Position numbers and translations under genes: made by a program. Below are positions 42,023 to 51,118 of a stretch of 64,000 nucleotides of DNA, piece by piece. Each line of letters begins with the position of its first letter. The stretch's first letter is position 1. Under the pieces are notes generated by a model. It saw only the letters and a program-made list of their open reading frames with translations. It had not been told where the DNA came from and searched no databases. The DNA is taken from positions 62,001 to 126,000 of the forward strand of contig NZ_LZRP01000001.1 of NCBI RefSeq assembly GCF_001678665.1. The letters are read 5' to 3'. Source of the DNA: Erythrobacter sp. QSSC1-22B (GTDB lineage: Bacteria; Pseudomonadota; Alphaproteobacteria; Sphingomonadales; Sphingomonadaceae).

Positions 42023-43567
42023 ATGGCCGAGATTCGCCACGCCCTGACCGCCCGCCGCGCCGATGATTTCGCCGCCTGGTATCAGGAGGTCATCGGCGCC
42101 GCCGATATGGCCGAGGAATCGGGGGTGCGCGGCTGCATGGTGATCAAGCCGTGGGGGTTCGGCATCTGGGAGCGGATGCAGCGGCTGCTCGACGACCGGA
42201 TCAAGGCGACCGGCCACGACAACGTCTATTTTCCGCTGTTCATCCCGCTCGCCAATTTCGAGCGCGAGGCCGAGCATGTCGAGGGCTTCGCCAAGGAAAT
42301 GGCCGTGGTCACGCATCACCGGCTGATCGCGGGGAAGGATGGCGGGCTGGTCCCCGATCCCGAGGCGAAACTGGAAGAGCCGCTGGTGGTGCGCCCGACC
42401 TCGGAGACCATCTTCGGCGATGCCATGGCGCGCTGGATCCGCAGTTGGCGCGACCTGCCGTTGAAGCTCAACCAGTGGGCCAATGTGGTGCGCTGGGAAA
42501 TGCGCACCCGCATGTTCCTGCGCACCAGCGAGTTCCTCTGGCAGGAAGGCCACACCGCGCATGCCGACGCCGCCGAGGCGAAGGAGCACACGCTCCGGAT
42601 GCTCGAGGTCTATCGCGCCTTCGCGGAAGACGATCTCGCCCTCCCGGTGATTGCGGGCGAGAAGCCCGAGAACGAGCGCTTTCCGGGCGCGGTCGAGACC
42701 TGGTCGATCGAGGCGATGATGCAGGACGGCAAGGCGCTGCAGGCGGGCACCAGCCACTATCTCGGCGAGAATTTCGCGCGCGCCAGCGGTATCCAGTTCC
42801 AGGACAAGGATGGTGGACAGACCTATTGCCACACCACCAGCTGGGGCGTCTCGACCCGCATGGTCGGCGCGATCATCATGACGCATGGCGATGACGACGG
42901 CTTGCGCGTCCCCCCGCAGATCGCGCCGTGGCAGGTCGTCATCCTGCCGATGCTGCGCGACAAGCCCGAAGACGAGGCGCTGCTCGCCTATTGCGAGGAG
43001 CTCCGTGCCATGCTTGCCGCCGAGCGCGCCTTCGACGAGCCTATGCGGGTGTTGCTCGACACCAAGCCGGGCAAGGCCGCGGCCAAGCGCTGGGACTGGG
43101 TTCGCAAGGGCGCGCCCGTGATCGTCGAGGTTGGCGGCCGCGACATGGAGCAGGGCGTGGTCTCACTGCTGCGCCGCGACAGCCTGTGGGACGCCGGCAC
43201 CGGCAAACCCGCATTCGAGAACCCGGCGCGCGAGGCGCTGGCGCAGGCGCTCCCCGGCATGCTCGCCGAGATCCAGTCCGGGCTGCTTTCCGAAGCAAGC
43301 GAGCGGCGCGAGGTCAATATCACCCGCGATGTCGCCAGCATGGATACGGTCGAGGCGCATTTCGCCGAGGACCAGCGCTATCCTGGCTGGCTCGAGGTGC
43401 AATGGTGCAAGCCCACCGGCCCCGCACTCGATGCGGTGGTCGAGCGGTTGAAGGCGCTCAAGCTGACGGTGCGCAATGTGCCGATCGGCGCGCGTCCTGC
43501 CGATGGGTCCTGCATCTTCACTGGCGAGCCCGCGGTGGAGCGGGTGCTGCTGGCGCGGGCCTACTGA
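42023..43567 (+). CDS. proS: Prolyl-tRNA synthetase
   Basis: A 514-residue class II synthetase. Motif 2 lies around NQWANVVRWEMRTRMFLRTSEFLWQEGHTAH and motif 3 near HTTSWGVSTRMVGAIIMTHGDDDGL. The anticodon-binding domain follows at about residues 310-410. It is the eukaryote/archaeal-like ProS without the editing insert between motifs 2 and 3, a form widespread in some alphaproteobacteria; a separate trans-editing factor would then be needed for mischarged alanine. The family ends in Tyr, as here (LLARAY). The gene stands alone between phaR and an M28 peptidase. Confidence 0.93.
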   Translation: MAEIRHALTARRADDFAAWYQEVIGAADMAEESGVRGCMVIKPWGFGIWERMQRLLDDRIKATGHDNVYFPLFIPLANFEREAEHVEGFAKEMAVVTHHRLIAGKDGGLVPDPEAKLEEPLVVRPTSETIFGDAMARWIRSWRDLPLKLNQWANVVRWEMRTRMFLRTSEFLWQEGHTAHADAAEAKEHTLRMLEVYRAFAEDDLALPVIAGEKPENERFPGAVETWSIEAMMQDGKALQAGTSHYLGENFARASGIQFQDKDGGQTYCHTTSWGVSTRMVGAIIMTHGDDDGLRVPPQIAPWQVVILPMLRDKPEDEALLAYCEELRAMLAAERAFDEPMRVLLDTKPGKAAAKRWDWVRKGAPVIVEVGGRDMEQGVVSLLRRDSLWDAGTGKPAFENPAREALAQALPGMLAEIQSGLLSEASERREVNITRDVASMDTVEAHFAEDQRYPGWLEVQWCKPTGPALDAVVERLKALKLTVRNVPIGARPADGSCIFTGEPAVERVLLARAY

Positions 43568-43643
43568 TCCACGTCTCTTGTCGGGGGAATAGTTTGGAGC
43601 AGGGCCGTTGATCTTTGCCCACAATCTCGCAAGAGTACGGCGT

Positions 43644-45020
43644 ATGAGAAAAACCGCCCTGCTCGCCGCCGTCTTCGCCACACCGCTTGTCGCGCAGGTC
43701 CAGCCCGCCGAACAGGTTTCCGCCGAACGCTTGCGCGCCGATGTCGAAAAGCTCGTCTCGTTTGGCACCCGACATACGCTGTCCGAGCAGGACAATCCCG
43801 AGCGCGGGATCGGCGCGGCGGTCGATTGGGGTGCTTCGGAAATGCGAAACATCTCAGCCGGTTGCGACAATTGCCTCGAAGTGGTTCTGCCCGAACGCAT
43901 GATCGAGGGCAGCCGGGTGCCGACAGCAACGCGGCTGCGCAACGTCGTCGCCATCCAGCGCGGCACCGAGCGACCGAACGAAGTCGTCGTTGTCCAGGCG
44001 CATATCGACAGCCGGGTTTCGGATGTCTCCGATTTCACCAGCGATGCGCCCGGCGCCAATGACGATGGTTCGGGAACCGCTCTGGTGATCGAGGCCGCGC
44101 GCGTGCTGTCCGCCAAGAGCCACCCCACCACCATCGTCTATGCGCTGCTCTCGGGCGAGGAACAGGGTCTCTACGGTGGCAGGCTGCTGGCCGACTGGCT
44201 CGGCGAGCAGGGCTATACGGTCAAGGCCGTGCTCAATAATGATGTCGTCGGTAACAGCTGCGGCAGCGACGGATATTGCGATCCCGACCATGTCCGCGTC
44301 TTCTCCGAGGGGCCGCGTGCCGATCTCACCGATTCCTTGCGCGCGGCGCAGCGCCGCGAGGGCGGCGAGAACGATTCGCCTAGTCGCAACCTCTCGCGCT
44401 GGATCGACGGTCTCGCCGAGCAGGACGAAGCGGGCCTCGATGTCCGCCAAATCTGGCGAGTCGATCGCATGGGGCGGGGCGGGGACCAGATTCCCTTTCT
44501 CGAAGCGGGCTATCCCGCGGTGCGCTTCAGCGTTGCCGTGGAGGATTACGAACACCAGCATCAGGATCTGCGCGTCGAAGACGGCACCGCATATGGCGAC
44601 ACGGTGGATGAAATGGATTTCGCTTATCTCGCAAAAGTGACGCAGCTCAATGTGCGTGCGCTCGACCAGCTGGCTTCCGTGCCCATTCCTCCGGTGCCCA
44701 CCGCGCAGGCCGCAGTGCGGACGGATACGCTGCTGGAGTGGAAAGGCGTCGCGGGTGCTTCGGGCTATGTCGTCAAAATGCGCCGCACCGACGAACCGGA
44801 TTGGACGCAGGACGGTCCGATCGTGAACTACGAACGGCCGCGTCCCGGTGCCGTGACACCAGCAGGTGAGCGGACGCACAGTGTGGTGATACCGGTGCGA
44901 GGGGACGACTGGATTTTCGGGGTCGCATCTTTCGGACCGGGGGGAACGAGCCCCTTTGCCAGCGCCGTCCCGGCGGGGCAATTTGCGCCCGTCGTGGTCG
45001 AAGAGGATGACAGCGACTAG
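43644..45020 (+). CDS. Secreted M28-family metallopeptidase
   Basis: A 458-residue protein with signal sequence MRKTALLAAVFATPLVAQ. The zinc peptidase domain shows VVVQAHIDSRVSD, the bridging aspartate in GANDDGSGTALVIEAARVL, the glutamates in LLSGEEQGLYGG, the aspartate in LNNDVVGN, and a final histidine in YEHQHQDLR. These are the five expected metal ligands of M28. A C-terminal domain (residues about 355-455) resembles a fibronectin type III module (LLEWKGVAGASGYVVKMRR). It is likely a periplasmic or outer-membrane aminopeptidase for peptide nutrition. The ATG at 43644 is chosen over a TTG at 43608. Confidence 0.87.
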   Translation: MRKTALLAAVFATPLVAQVQPAEQVSAERLRADVEKLVSFGTRHTLSEQDNPERGIGAAVDWGASEMRNISAGCDNCLEVVLPERMIEGSRVPTATRLRNVVAIQRGTERPNEVVVVQAHIDSRVSDVSDFTSDAPGANDDGSGTALVIEAARVLSAKSHPTTIVYALLSGEEQGLYGGRLLADWLGEQGYTVKAVLNNDVVGNSCGSDGYCDPDHVRVFSEGPRADLTDSLRAAQRREGGENDSPSRNLSRWIDGLAEQDEAGLDVRQIWRVDRMGRGGDQIPFLEAGYPAVRFSVAVEDYEHQHQDLRVEDGTAYGDTVDEMDFAYLAKVTQLNVRALDQLASVPIPPVPTAQAAVRTDTLLEWKGVAGASGYVVKMRRTDEPDWTQDGPIVNYERPRPGAVTPAGERTHSVVIPVRGDDWIFGVASFGPGGTSPFASAVPAGQFAPVVVEEDDSD

Positions 45021-45032
45021 CCGCGACCCCAT

Positions 45033-47483
45033 ATGGCGGGCATGAATGACAAAACCGATAACAATCGCCGGACCGCCGGCATGCCTTCCCAGACCGAAAT
45101 CATCGAATTCATCCAGGGCTACGATGGCGCAGCCGGCAAGCGCGAGATCGCCAAGGCCTTCGGATTGAAGGGCCAGGAGAAGATCACGCTCAAGAAGCGG
45201 CTCAAGCAGATGGCCGAAGAAGGGCTGATCGACGGCAAGCGCACCGCCTATCACCGCAAGGGCGATGTCCCCAAGGTCACCGTGCTCAAGATCGTGTCGA
45301 TCGAGGATGGCGAGCTCTACGCCGAACCCGAGGGTCAGGATGGCGAGGCGGAAGACAAGCCCCAGCGCATGCTGGTCAAGGAAAGCAAGAAGCACGGCGC
45401 GCTCAAACGCGGCGATCGCATCCTCGCGCGCACCGAGCAGACCCAGCACGGCTGGCGCGCGCATCCGATGAAGAAATTGCCAGCGCGCACCGAAGGGCTG
45501 ATGGGGGTCGTCGAAATCGACCAGGCGGGCAAGGCCTGGCTTGCTCCGGTGGACAAGAAGGTTCGCAATTCCTCGCCCATCTCGGATCTTGGCGGCGCCG
45601 AGGACGGCGAGCTGGTGATCGTCGAGCGCACCGGCAATTCGCCACGCGCCGGTGTCAAGGTCGTCGAGGTCGTCGGTGATCCGCTGGCGCCCAAGAGCTT
45701 CAGTATGATCGCCATCGCCAAGCATGGCATCCCGCACGTGTTCCCCGACGAGGTGCTGGAAGAGGCCAAGCAGGCTGCCAAGCTGCCGCTGTCCGACGAC
45801 AAGCGCGAAGATCTGCGCGGTGTGCCGATCATGGCGATCGATCCCGCCGATGCGCGCGATCACGACGATGCGATCTGGGCCGAACCCGATGGATCGGGTG
45901 GCTACCGTGCCATCGTCGCCATCGCCGATGTCGCCTTCTACGTCCGGCCCGGCGGGGCTCTCGACAAGGAAGCCCGCAAGCGCGGCAATTCGGTCTATTT
46001 CCCCGATCAGGTCGTGCCGATGCTTCCCGAAGTGCTCAGCGCCGATGTCTGTTCGCTCAAGCAGGACGTCGACCGCGCGGCAATGGCCTGCCATCTGCGG
46101 ATTTCGTCAGCGGGCCAGATCACCGAATGGCGCTTCACCCGCGCCATCGTCCGGCTGGCGCGCAACATCGCCTATGAGGACGCGCAGGCCGCGATTGATG
46201 GCGGCGATGCACCCGAAGCGCTGACCCAACTGTGGGGCGCGTGGAAGCTGCTCCATCAGGCGCGGACCGCGCGCGACCCGCTCGAGCTCGACCTGCCCGA
46301 GCGGCAGGTGCGCCTGAACGACAAGGGCCAGATCGAGGAGATCGCGGTGCGCGAACGGCTCGATGCCCACCGCGTGGTCGAAGATTTCATGATCGCCGCC
46401 AATGTCGCCGCGGCGAAAGCGCTTGAGGCCAAGACCGCACCGGTGGTCTACCGCATTCACGAACCGCCGAGCCGCGACAAGCTGATCGCGATGCGCGAAT
46501 ATATGGCGACGCAGGGGCGCAAGATCGCGCTCGGTCAGGTGATCACCCCCAGCCTGTTCAACCGCCTGCTCAAGGATGTCACCGACGAGGCCGAAAAGGT
46601 GCTGGTGATGGAAGCGGTACTGCGGAGCCAGTCGCAGGCCTATTACGGCCCCGCAAATGCGGGCCATTTCGGGCTTTCGCTCGGTTCCTACGCGCATTTC
46701 ACCTCGCCGATCCGCCGCTATGCCGATCTGCTGGTCCACCGCGCGCTGGTTGATGGCTACAAGCTCGAACAGCCCAAGCCGAGCGGCGGATTGCCGCCGG
46801 GTAGCGGTCTCGCCGATCGCGACCGCGATTCGCTGCAGGCGATCAGCGACGCGATCAGCCAGACCGAACGCCGCGCGATGGAGGCCGAGCGCGATACGAC
46901 CGACCGCTATGTCGCCGCCTGGCTCTCGGGCCGGGTGGGCGAGACCTTCGACACCCGGATCACCGGGGTGCAGGGCTTCGGTTTCTTCGCGACGATCGAA
47001 AAGCTGGGCGGCGACGGGCTGGTCCCGGTCTCGACGCTGGGCCGCGAATATTTCCGCTACGACGAGGCGTCGCAGACGCTGAAGGGCGAGGGCAGCGGCA
47101 CGAGCTATTCGGTGGGCGACAAGCTCAAGCTGACGCTGGCCGAAGCCAACGCTTTGACGGGCGCGCTCAAATTCGCGGTGCCCGAGAGCGAAGGCAAGGG
47201 AATCGAACCGCGTGGCAAACGCGACGACGGGCGCAACAAGTCGGGCGGCGGACGTCCCGGCGGGCGTTCCGGTGGACGCGGCGGCAAGAACGGCCAGTCC
47301 AAGGGCAATGCCGGACCGCCGAAGGGCAAACCCGGTCAGGGGAAGCCTGCAGGAGGTAGGCCCGCGCAGGGCAAACCCGCAGGAGGCAAGCCTGCACAAG
47401 GCAAGCCCGAGACGGGTCAGCATGCGCAGGGCCAGCGCGGCAGGCCAGCGAACATCAGGCACCAGGGGCGCAAGAAGAAGTAG
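45033..47483 (+). CDS. rnr: Ribonuclease R
   Basis: An 816-residue RNase II-family exonuclease. It contains an N-terminal helix-turn-helix (KREIAKAFGLKGQEKITLKKRLKQM), cold-shock domains, and the RNB catalytic core with DPADARDHDDAIWAEPD (about 269-285). A C-terminal S1 domain follows near residues 630-715. The last 90 residues are a low-complexity, basic tail in which GKPAQ and GKPAGG units repeat, probably adding RNA or ribosome affinity. It degrades structured RNA and takes part in rRNA quality control. The start is the first ATG, though an internal ATG at 45042 or 45081 could be used; no clear ribosome site distinguishes them. Confidence 0.93.
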   Translation: MAGMNDKTDNNRRTAGMPSQTEIIEFIQGYDGAAGKREIAKAFGLKGQEKITLKKRLKQMAEEGLIDGKRTAYHRKGDVPKVTVLKIVSIEDGELYAEPEGQDGEAEDKPQRMLVKESKKHGALKRGDRILARTEQTQHGWRAHPMKKLPARTEGLMGVVEIDQAGKAWLAPVDKKVRNSSPISDLGGAEDGELVIVERTGNSPRAGVKVVEVVGDPLAPKSFSMIAIAKHGIPHVFPDEVLEEAKQAAKLPLSDDKREDLRGVPIMAIDPADARDHDDAIWAEPDGSGGYRAIVAIADVAFYVRPGGALDKEARKRGNSVYFPDQVVPMLPEVLSADVCSLKQDVDRAAMACHLRISSAGQITEWRFTRAIVRLARNIAYEDAQAAIDGGDAPEALTQLWGAWKLLHQARTARDPLELDLPERQVRLNDKGQIEEIAVRERLDAHRVVEDFMIAANVAAAKALEAKTAPVVYRIHEPPSRDKLIAMREYMATQGRKIALGQVITPSLFNRLLKDVTDEAEKVLVMEAVLRSQSQAYYGPANAGHFGLSLGSYAHFTSPIRRYADLLVHRALVDGYKLEQPKPSGGLPPGSGLADRDRDSLQAISDAISQTERRAMEAERDTTDRYVAAWLSGRVGETFDTRITGVQGFGFFATIEKLGGDGLVPVSTLGREYFRYDEASQTLKGEGSGTSYSVGDKLKLTLAEANALTGALKFAVPESEGKGIEPRGKRDDGRNKSGGGRPGGRSGGRGGKNGQSKGNAGPPKGKPGQGKPAGGRPAQGKPAGGKPAQGKPETGQHAQGQRGRPANIRHQGRKKK

Positions 47484-47551
47484 CCGAGCCGAGGTCGGAC
47501 CGGAACAGCCGCTCGCCGCACTCATTGATTGGGGAAAGGAGACTGCCCCCA

Positions 47552-48067
47552 ATGATCACCCCCGGCGCCGCCGCCCCCGACCTCGACCTTCCGCTGACCA
47601 TCAAGGCGCGGTTCGTGCTGTCCGATCAGCATCCCGATGCTTTCACCATGCTGGTGTTCTATCGCGGCAGCCACTGCCCGATCTGCAAGCAATACCTCAC
47701 AGAGCTCGGTGGCCGACTGGATGATTTCACCAGCCGCGGGGTCAATGTCTTTGCGATCTCGATGGATTCCCCAGAGCGCGCAGCGACCGCGCATGAGGAT
47801 TGGGAAACGCACGACCTCCCGCTGGCGCATTCGCTGAGCGAGGATCAGGCGCGCGAATGGGGATTGTTCCTGTCCGGCGCGCGCGCCGACAGCGATGAGC
47901 CGAAAGTGTTTTCCGAGCCCGGACTGTTCCTGCTCAGGCCCGATCGGTCGGTCTTTTTCGAGGTGGTTCAGAGCGCGCCCTTTACCCGGCCCGATCTCGA
48001 CCAGCTGCTCGAGGGCATAGATATCGTCACCAAGAAGGATTACCCGACCCGCGGTACGCTCACCTGA
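47552..48067 (+). CDS. Peroxiredoxin-like protein (AhpC/TSA family)
   Basis: A 171-residue thioredoxin-fold protein. The active-site region is FYRGSHCPICKQYL, with a CxxC rather than the single peroxidatic cysteine (TxxC) of classical peroxiredoxins, and RGVNVFAISMDSPERA follows. This makes it a peroxiredoxin-like 2 type with possible disulfide reductase or bacterioferritin-comigratory activity. No signal peptide. The ATG at 47552 has AAGGAG 10 bases upstream; an upstream TTG frame is rejected. It follows rnr and converges on the universal stress protein. Confidence 0.82.
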   Translation: MITPGAAAPDLDLPLTIKARFVLSDQHPDAFTMLVFYRGSHCPICKQYLTELGGRLDDFTSRGVNVFAISMDSPERAATAHEDWETHDLPLAHSLSEDQAREWGLFLSGARADSDEPKVFSEPGLFLLRPDRSVFFEVVQSAPFTRPDLDQLLEGIDIVTKKDYPTRGTLT

Positions 48068-48094
48068 GCGCTATCGCAGCGGATCCGGACCCGC

Positions 48095-48547
48095 TCAAGC
48101 CAGCCGGTCGAGCGCCTCGCGGTCGAGCCCGCCGGGAATGATGTAGAGCGGGCAGGGCAGCGTCCCGGCGTGCGCGGAAAAATGGCTCACCAACGGTCCC
48201 GGGCCGCCTTCGGAGCCCGCGCCCAGCACCAGCGCGGCGATATCCTCGCGCTCCTCCAGATAACCCCGCACGATTGTTTCGGGATCGCCAAGCCGCACCG
48301 CGATCTGCGGCATCTTGCCGCTTTCGGCAAAGATATTCCCCGCTGCCGAATTGGCCATGACCTCAGCCCGCTCGCGCGCTTCCTGCTCGATGGTCGCCTG
48401 CACCCCGCCAAAAGCGTTGAAATTCTGCCGCGGCACCAGCGCCAGGATATGCACTGATCCGCCGGTCTGCGCGGCGCGGTGGCTGGCGAAGCGCAGCGCG
48501 CTCTTGGCTTCTTCGGTTTCGTCCATGACGACCAGATATTTGCGCAT
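48095..48547 (-). CDS. Universal stress protein
   Basis: A 150-residue UspA-domain protein. It starts [21 protein letters not shown], and carries an ATP-binding-type end [23 protein letters not shown], with a G-x2-G-x9-G(S/T)-like pattern (GAGSEGGPG). The ATG has GGAGG 8 bases upstream, which decides the start; the frame is open further upstream only as an antisense shadow of pdhC. Expression of such proteins rises in stationary phase. It is divergent from pdhC over about 150 bases that include a large inverted repeat. Confidence 0.88.
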   Translation of the reverse strand: MRKYLVVMDETEEAKSALRFASHRAAQTGGSVHILALVPRQNFNAFGGVQATIEQEARERAEVMANSAAGNIFAESGKMPQIAVRLGDPETIVRGYLEEREDIAALVLGAGSEGGPGPLVSHFSAHAGTLPCPLYIIPGGLDREALDRLA

Positions 48548-48610
48548 CTTTTGCCTCCGATCCCCACCCGGTTCCGGGCCAGATCTTTCGCGCGGGGTAT
48601 CCGGGATAAA

Positions 48611-48643
48611 CCCGCGCTTCGCAAGAACCTTGCGGGAAGCGGG
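48611..48643. other. 33-bp imperfect inverted repeat between usp and pdhC
   Basis: The left arm CCCGCGCTTCGCAAG is matched by CTTGCGGGAAGCGGG around an AAC loop, with a small bulge. It lies near the middle of the divergent usp/pdhC region, so it may be an operator acting on both promoters or an RNA hairpin in the pdhC leader. No T-tract is present. Confidence 0.45.
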
Positions 48644-48700
48644 CAAATTGGCCAGAGGTGCGGCACGCCATTCCGACGCAGCGAGGACGCGCTTCACCCC

Positions 48701-50035
48701 ATGCCGATCGCCATCAAGATGCCCGCCCTGTCTCCCACCATGGAGGAAGGCACGCTCGCCAAATGGCTGGTCAAGCCGGGCGATACCATCAGCTCGGGCG
48801 ATCTCATGGCCGAGATCGAAACCGACAAGGCGACAATGGAATTCGAAGCGGTGGATGAAGGCATTCTGGCCTCGATCGCGGTCGAGGAAGGCACCGAGGG
48901 GGTCAAGGTCGGAACCGTGATCGCGATGCTCGCCGAAGAGGGCGAGGATGTGGACGAGGTGGCGAAGGGCGGGACCGCCGATGAGGGGGAAGAGCCCGAG
49001 GCCGAAAAAGAGCCCGAAGCCCAAAAGGACCCCGAACCCGTTGAAGGTGATAAGGGCGAAAAGGCCGAAAAGGCGGCGGATGCCGGCCGAGCCGCACCCG
49101 AACCCGCGCCAGAACCGACAGGCGACCGCATCATCGCCAGCCCGCTCGCCAAGCGTATCGCCGAACAGCAGGGTATCGACCTCGCGACCGTGACCGGGAG
49201 CGGTCCCAACGGCCGTATCGTCAAGGCCGATGTCGAGAGCGCCGAGGCAGGTACCACAGCGCCCGCGAAGAGCCAGGAAGACGCGCAAGCCGACCAGCCC
49301 TCCGCCAAGGCACCTGCAAAACCCGCTTCCGCCAGCGACCATGGCGCGCCGTATGAGGAAGAAAAACTCTCCAGCGTCCGCAAGATCATCGCGCGGCGGC
49401 TTACCGAGAGCAAGCAGCAGGTCCCGCATTACTATCTCGCGGTCGATGTCCGGCTCGATGCGCTGCTCGATCTGCGCAAGCAGATCAACGCCACGCTCGA
49501 GGCGGACGGGGTCAAGCTGTCGGTCAACGATCTGCTGATCAAGGCGCTGGCGCGTGCGCTGATGCGGGTGCCGCAATGCAACGTCAGCTTCCAGCGCGAG
49601 ACGATCCACAAATATTCGCGCGCCGATGTCTCGGTGGCGGTCGCCGCACCCAGCGGGCTGATCACCCCGATCATCACCGAAGCCGACACCCGCGGGCTGG
49701 CCTCGATCAGCACCCAGATGAAAGCGCTGGCCGAGAAGGCGCGCGATGGCAAATTGCAGCCGCACGAATATCAGGGCGGCACCGCCAGCCTGTCCAATCT
49801 GGGCATGTTCGGGATCAAGCAGTTCGACGCGGTCATCAACCCGCCGCAGGGGATGATCATGGCGGTCGGCGCGGGCGAGCCGCGCCCCTATGTGGTCGAC
49901 GGCTCGCTGCAGATCGCCACCGTGATGACCGCCAGCGGCAGCTTCGACCACCGCGCCATCGACGGCGCCGATGGCGCGCAGCTGATGGAAGCCTTCAAGC
50001 AATTGTGCGAAAACCCGATGGGGCTGGTGGTTTGA
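48701..50035 (+). CDS. pdhC: Dihydrolipoamide acetyltransferase (E2 of pyruvate dehydrogenase)
   Basis: A 444-residue E2. One N-terminal lipoyl domain has the lipoylated lysine K43 in ETDKATMEF. An acidic, Lys/Glu/Pro-rich linker follows ([18 protein letters not shown]). The peripheral-subunit-binding domain has [18 protein letters not shown] and [15 protein letters not shown]. The catalytic domain ends with the HxxxD motif [10 protein letters not shown] (about 419-428). The ATG at 48701 ([14 protein letters not shown]) is the family start. The enzyme moves the acetyl group to CoA. E1 genes (pdhA, pdhB) are not in the window; lpdA, the E3, follows after two small genes. Confidence 0.92.
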   Translation: MPIAIKMPALSPTMEEGTLAKWLVKPGDTISSGDLMAEIETDKATMEFEAVDEGILASIAVEEGTEGVKVGTVIAMLAEEGEDVDEVAKGGTADEGEEPEAEKEPEAQKDPEPVEGDKGEKAEKAADAGRAAPEPAPEPTGDRIIASPLAKRIAEQQGIDLATVTGSGPNGRIVKADVESAEAGTTAPAKSQEDAQADQPSAKAPAKPASASDHGAPYEEEKLSSVRKIIARRLTESKQQVPHYYLAVDVRLDALLDLRKQINATLEADGVKLSVNDLLIKALARALMRVPQCNVSFQRETIHKYSRADVSVAVAAPSGLITPIITEADTRGLASISTQMKALAEKARDGKLQPHEYQGGTASLSNLGMFGIKQFDAVINPPQGMIMAVGAGEPRPYVVDGSLQIATVMTASGSFDHRAIDGADGAQLMEAFKQLCENPMGLVV

Positions 50036-50535
50036 TAAAGACGAGCCACATGGCCGGCCCCTCCGCTATCGTCCTGCTGCTGGGTGCGACCGCCTGCGAC
50101 TACCAAACCGATCAGGGCGAGGCGCGCACCTACGATACGCAATCCGCCGAGGACGCTGCCGTGGTCGATGCCCGCCCGGTGCAGATCGGGTTCGACGGGC
50201 GGCGCTTCGCTGCCTGCGCCAGCTATGGCGAGGTCACCAGTTTCAATCCGCGCGGCGAAGACACGCTTACGGTCCGCGCCGCGCCGGCCGGAAGCGCAGC
50301 CGAGGTCGATCAGCTGGCGGCTGGCACCGGCGTTGCCATGTGCCAGAAGGTCGGCGGCTGGATCGGCATCGTCTATCCGCCCCCGGTTGCCGAGGCTGCA
50401 GAAGGCGAGGCGCTCGAGGAGCTGCTCGATTGCGGGACCGGGTCGCCGGTTCCGGATGCGCGCAATTACGAGGGTCCGTGCCGCTCGGGCTGGGTCCGCG
50501 AGGAATACATTCGACTGATGGGAAGCCAATCATGA
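50032..50535 (+). CDS. Secreted SH3-like domain protein
   Basis: About 167 residues from a TTG at 50032 that overlaps the pdhC stop (TTGA), or 161 residues from an ATG at 50050. The TTG start gives a better signal sequence, [21 protein letters not shown], with a basic N-region and a possible weak lipobox before the cysteine. The C-terminal half has the SH3b pattern [37 protein letters not shown] and SGWVREEYI. Bacterial SH3 domains bind peptidoglycan or other wall polymers. It is translationally linked to both neighbours (TTGA and ATGA overlaps). I do not know its role. Confidence 0.7.
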   Translation: MIKTSHMAGPSAIVLLLGATACDYQTDQGEARTYDTQSAEDAAVVDARPVQIGFDGRRFAACASYGEVTSFNPRGEDTLTVRAAPAGSAAEVDQLAAGTGVAMCQKVGGWIGIVYPPPVAEAAEGEALEELLDCGTGSPVPDARNYEGPCRSGWVREEYIRLMGSQS

Positions 50536-50954
50536 CCGAGCGCGTCCCGCTGATCCGCGTCACCGCCATGCCGGCCGATACCAATCCCTATGGGGGGGTG
50601 TTCGGGGGTTGGCTGATGAGCCAGATGGCGCTTGGCGCTGGCGCGCTGGCGAGCCGTGCGGGGCAGGGCAAGGCGGTGGTCGTCTCGGCCAGCGATTTCG
50701 CCTTTCCCGGCGCGATGGCGGTGGGCGACGAGCTGTCGGTCTATTGCGAGATCGCTGCAGTCGGCAAAACTTCCATGACCGTCGCCGCCGAGGCGATCGC
50801 GCGCGAACGCAATGGCGAGGCGAGCACCCGCGTCGCCGAAGGAACATTCAAATTCGTCCTGCTCGACGACGAGGATCGCCCGCGTCCGGTGCGCCTCTCG
50901 GCCGAAGCGGCGTTGCCATCGCGCGACAAGGCAGGCGCGCAGAACGATGCCTGA
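50532..50954 (+). CDS. Acyl-CoA thioesterase of the hotdog fold (YciA-like)
   Basis: A 140-residue single-hotdog protein. It has the YciA/BFIT pattern TNPYGGVFGGWLMSQMALGAG (catalytic aspartate/asparagine region with GGW), VVVSASDFAFPGAMAVGDELSVY, and VAEGTFKFVLLDDEDRPRPV. Such enzymes release CoA from acyl-CoA. It starts in ATGA overlap with the SH3-domain gene and is followed 164 bases later by lpdA. Placement in the pyruvate dehydrogenase cluster suggests a role near acetyl/acyl-CoA balance; this is inference. Confidence 0.85.
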   Translation: MTERVPLIRVTAMPADTNPYGGVFGGWLMSQMALGAGALASRAGQGKAVVVSASDFAFPGAMAVGDELSVYCEIAAVGKTSMTVAAEAIARERNGEASTRVAEGTFKFVLLDDEDRPRPVRLSAEAALPSRDKAGAQNDA

Positions 50955-51118
50955 ACGCTTCCCTACAGAGTTTGCGCCGGGCCATGCTCGCGCGATGCTT
51001 CGTATTCATCTTTCCTCAGCATTCGCGGCTCCGGCAAACGACCGCTTGAAACCCACGAGAGTGTCAGCTCCGATTGTGGCCTTCGCGCTGGCCAATTACC
51101 GTAAACAACAGGGTTCGC

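Noticed and set aside
48548-50002. Upstream extension of the universal stress protein frame through pdhC
   Set aside because: The start at 48547 has a strong ribosome site and family-typical N-terminus; the rest is antisense to pdhC.
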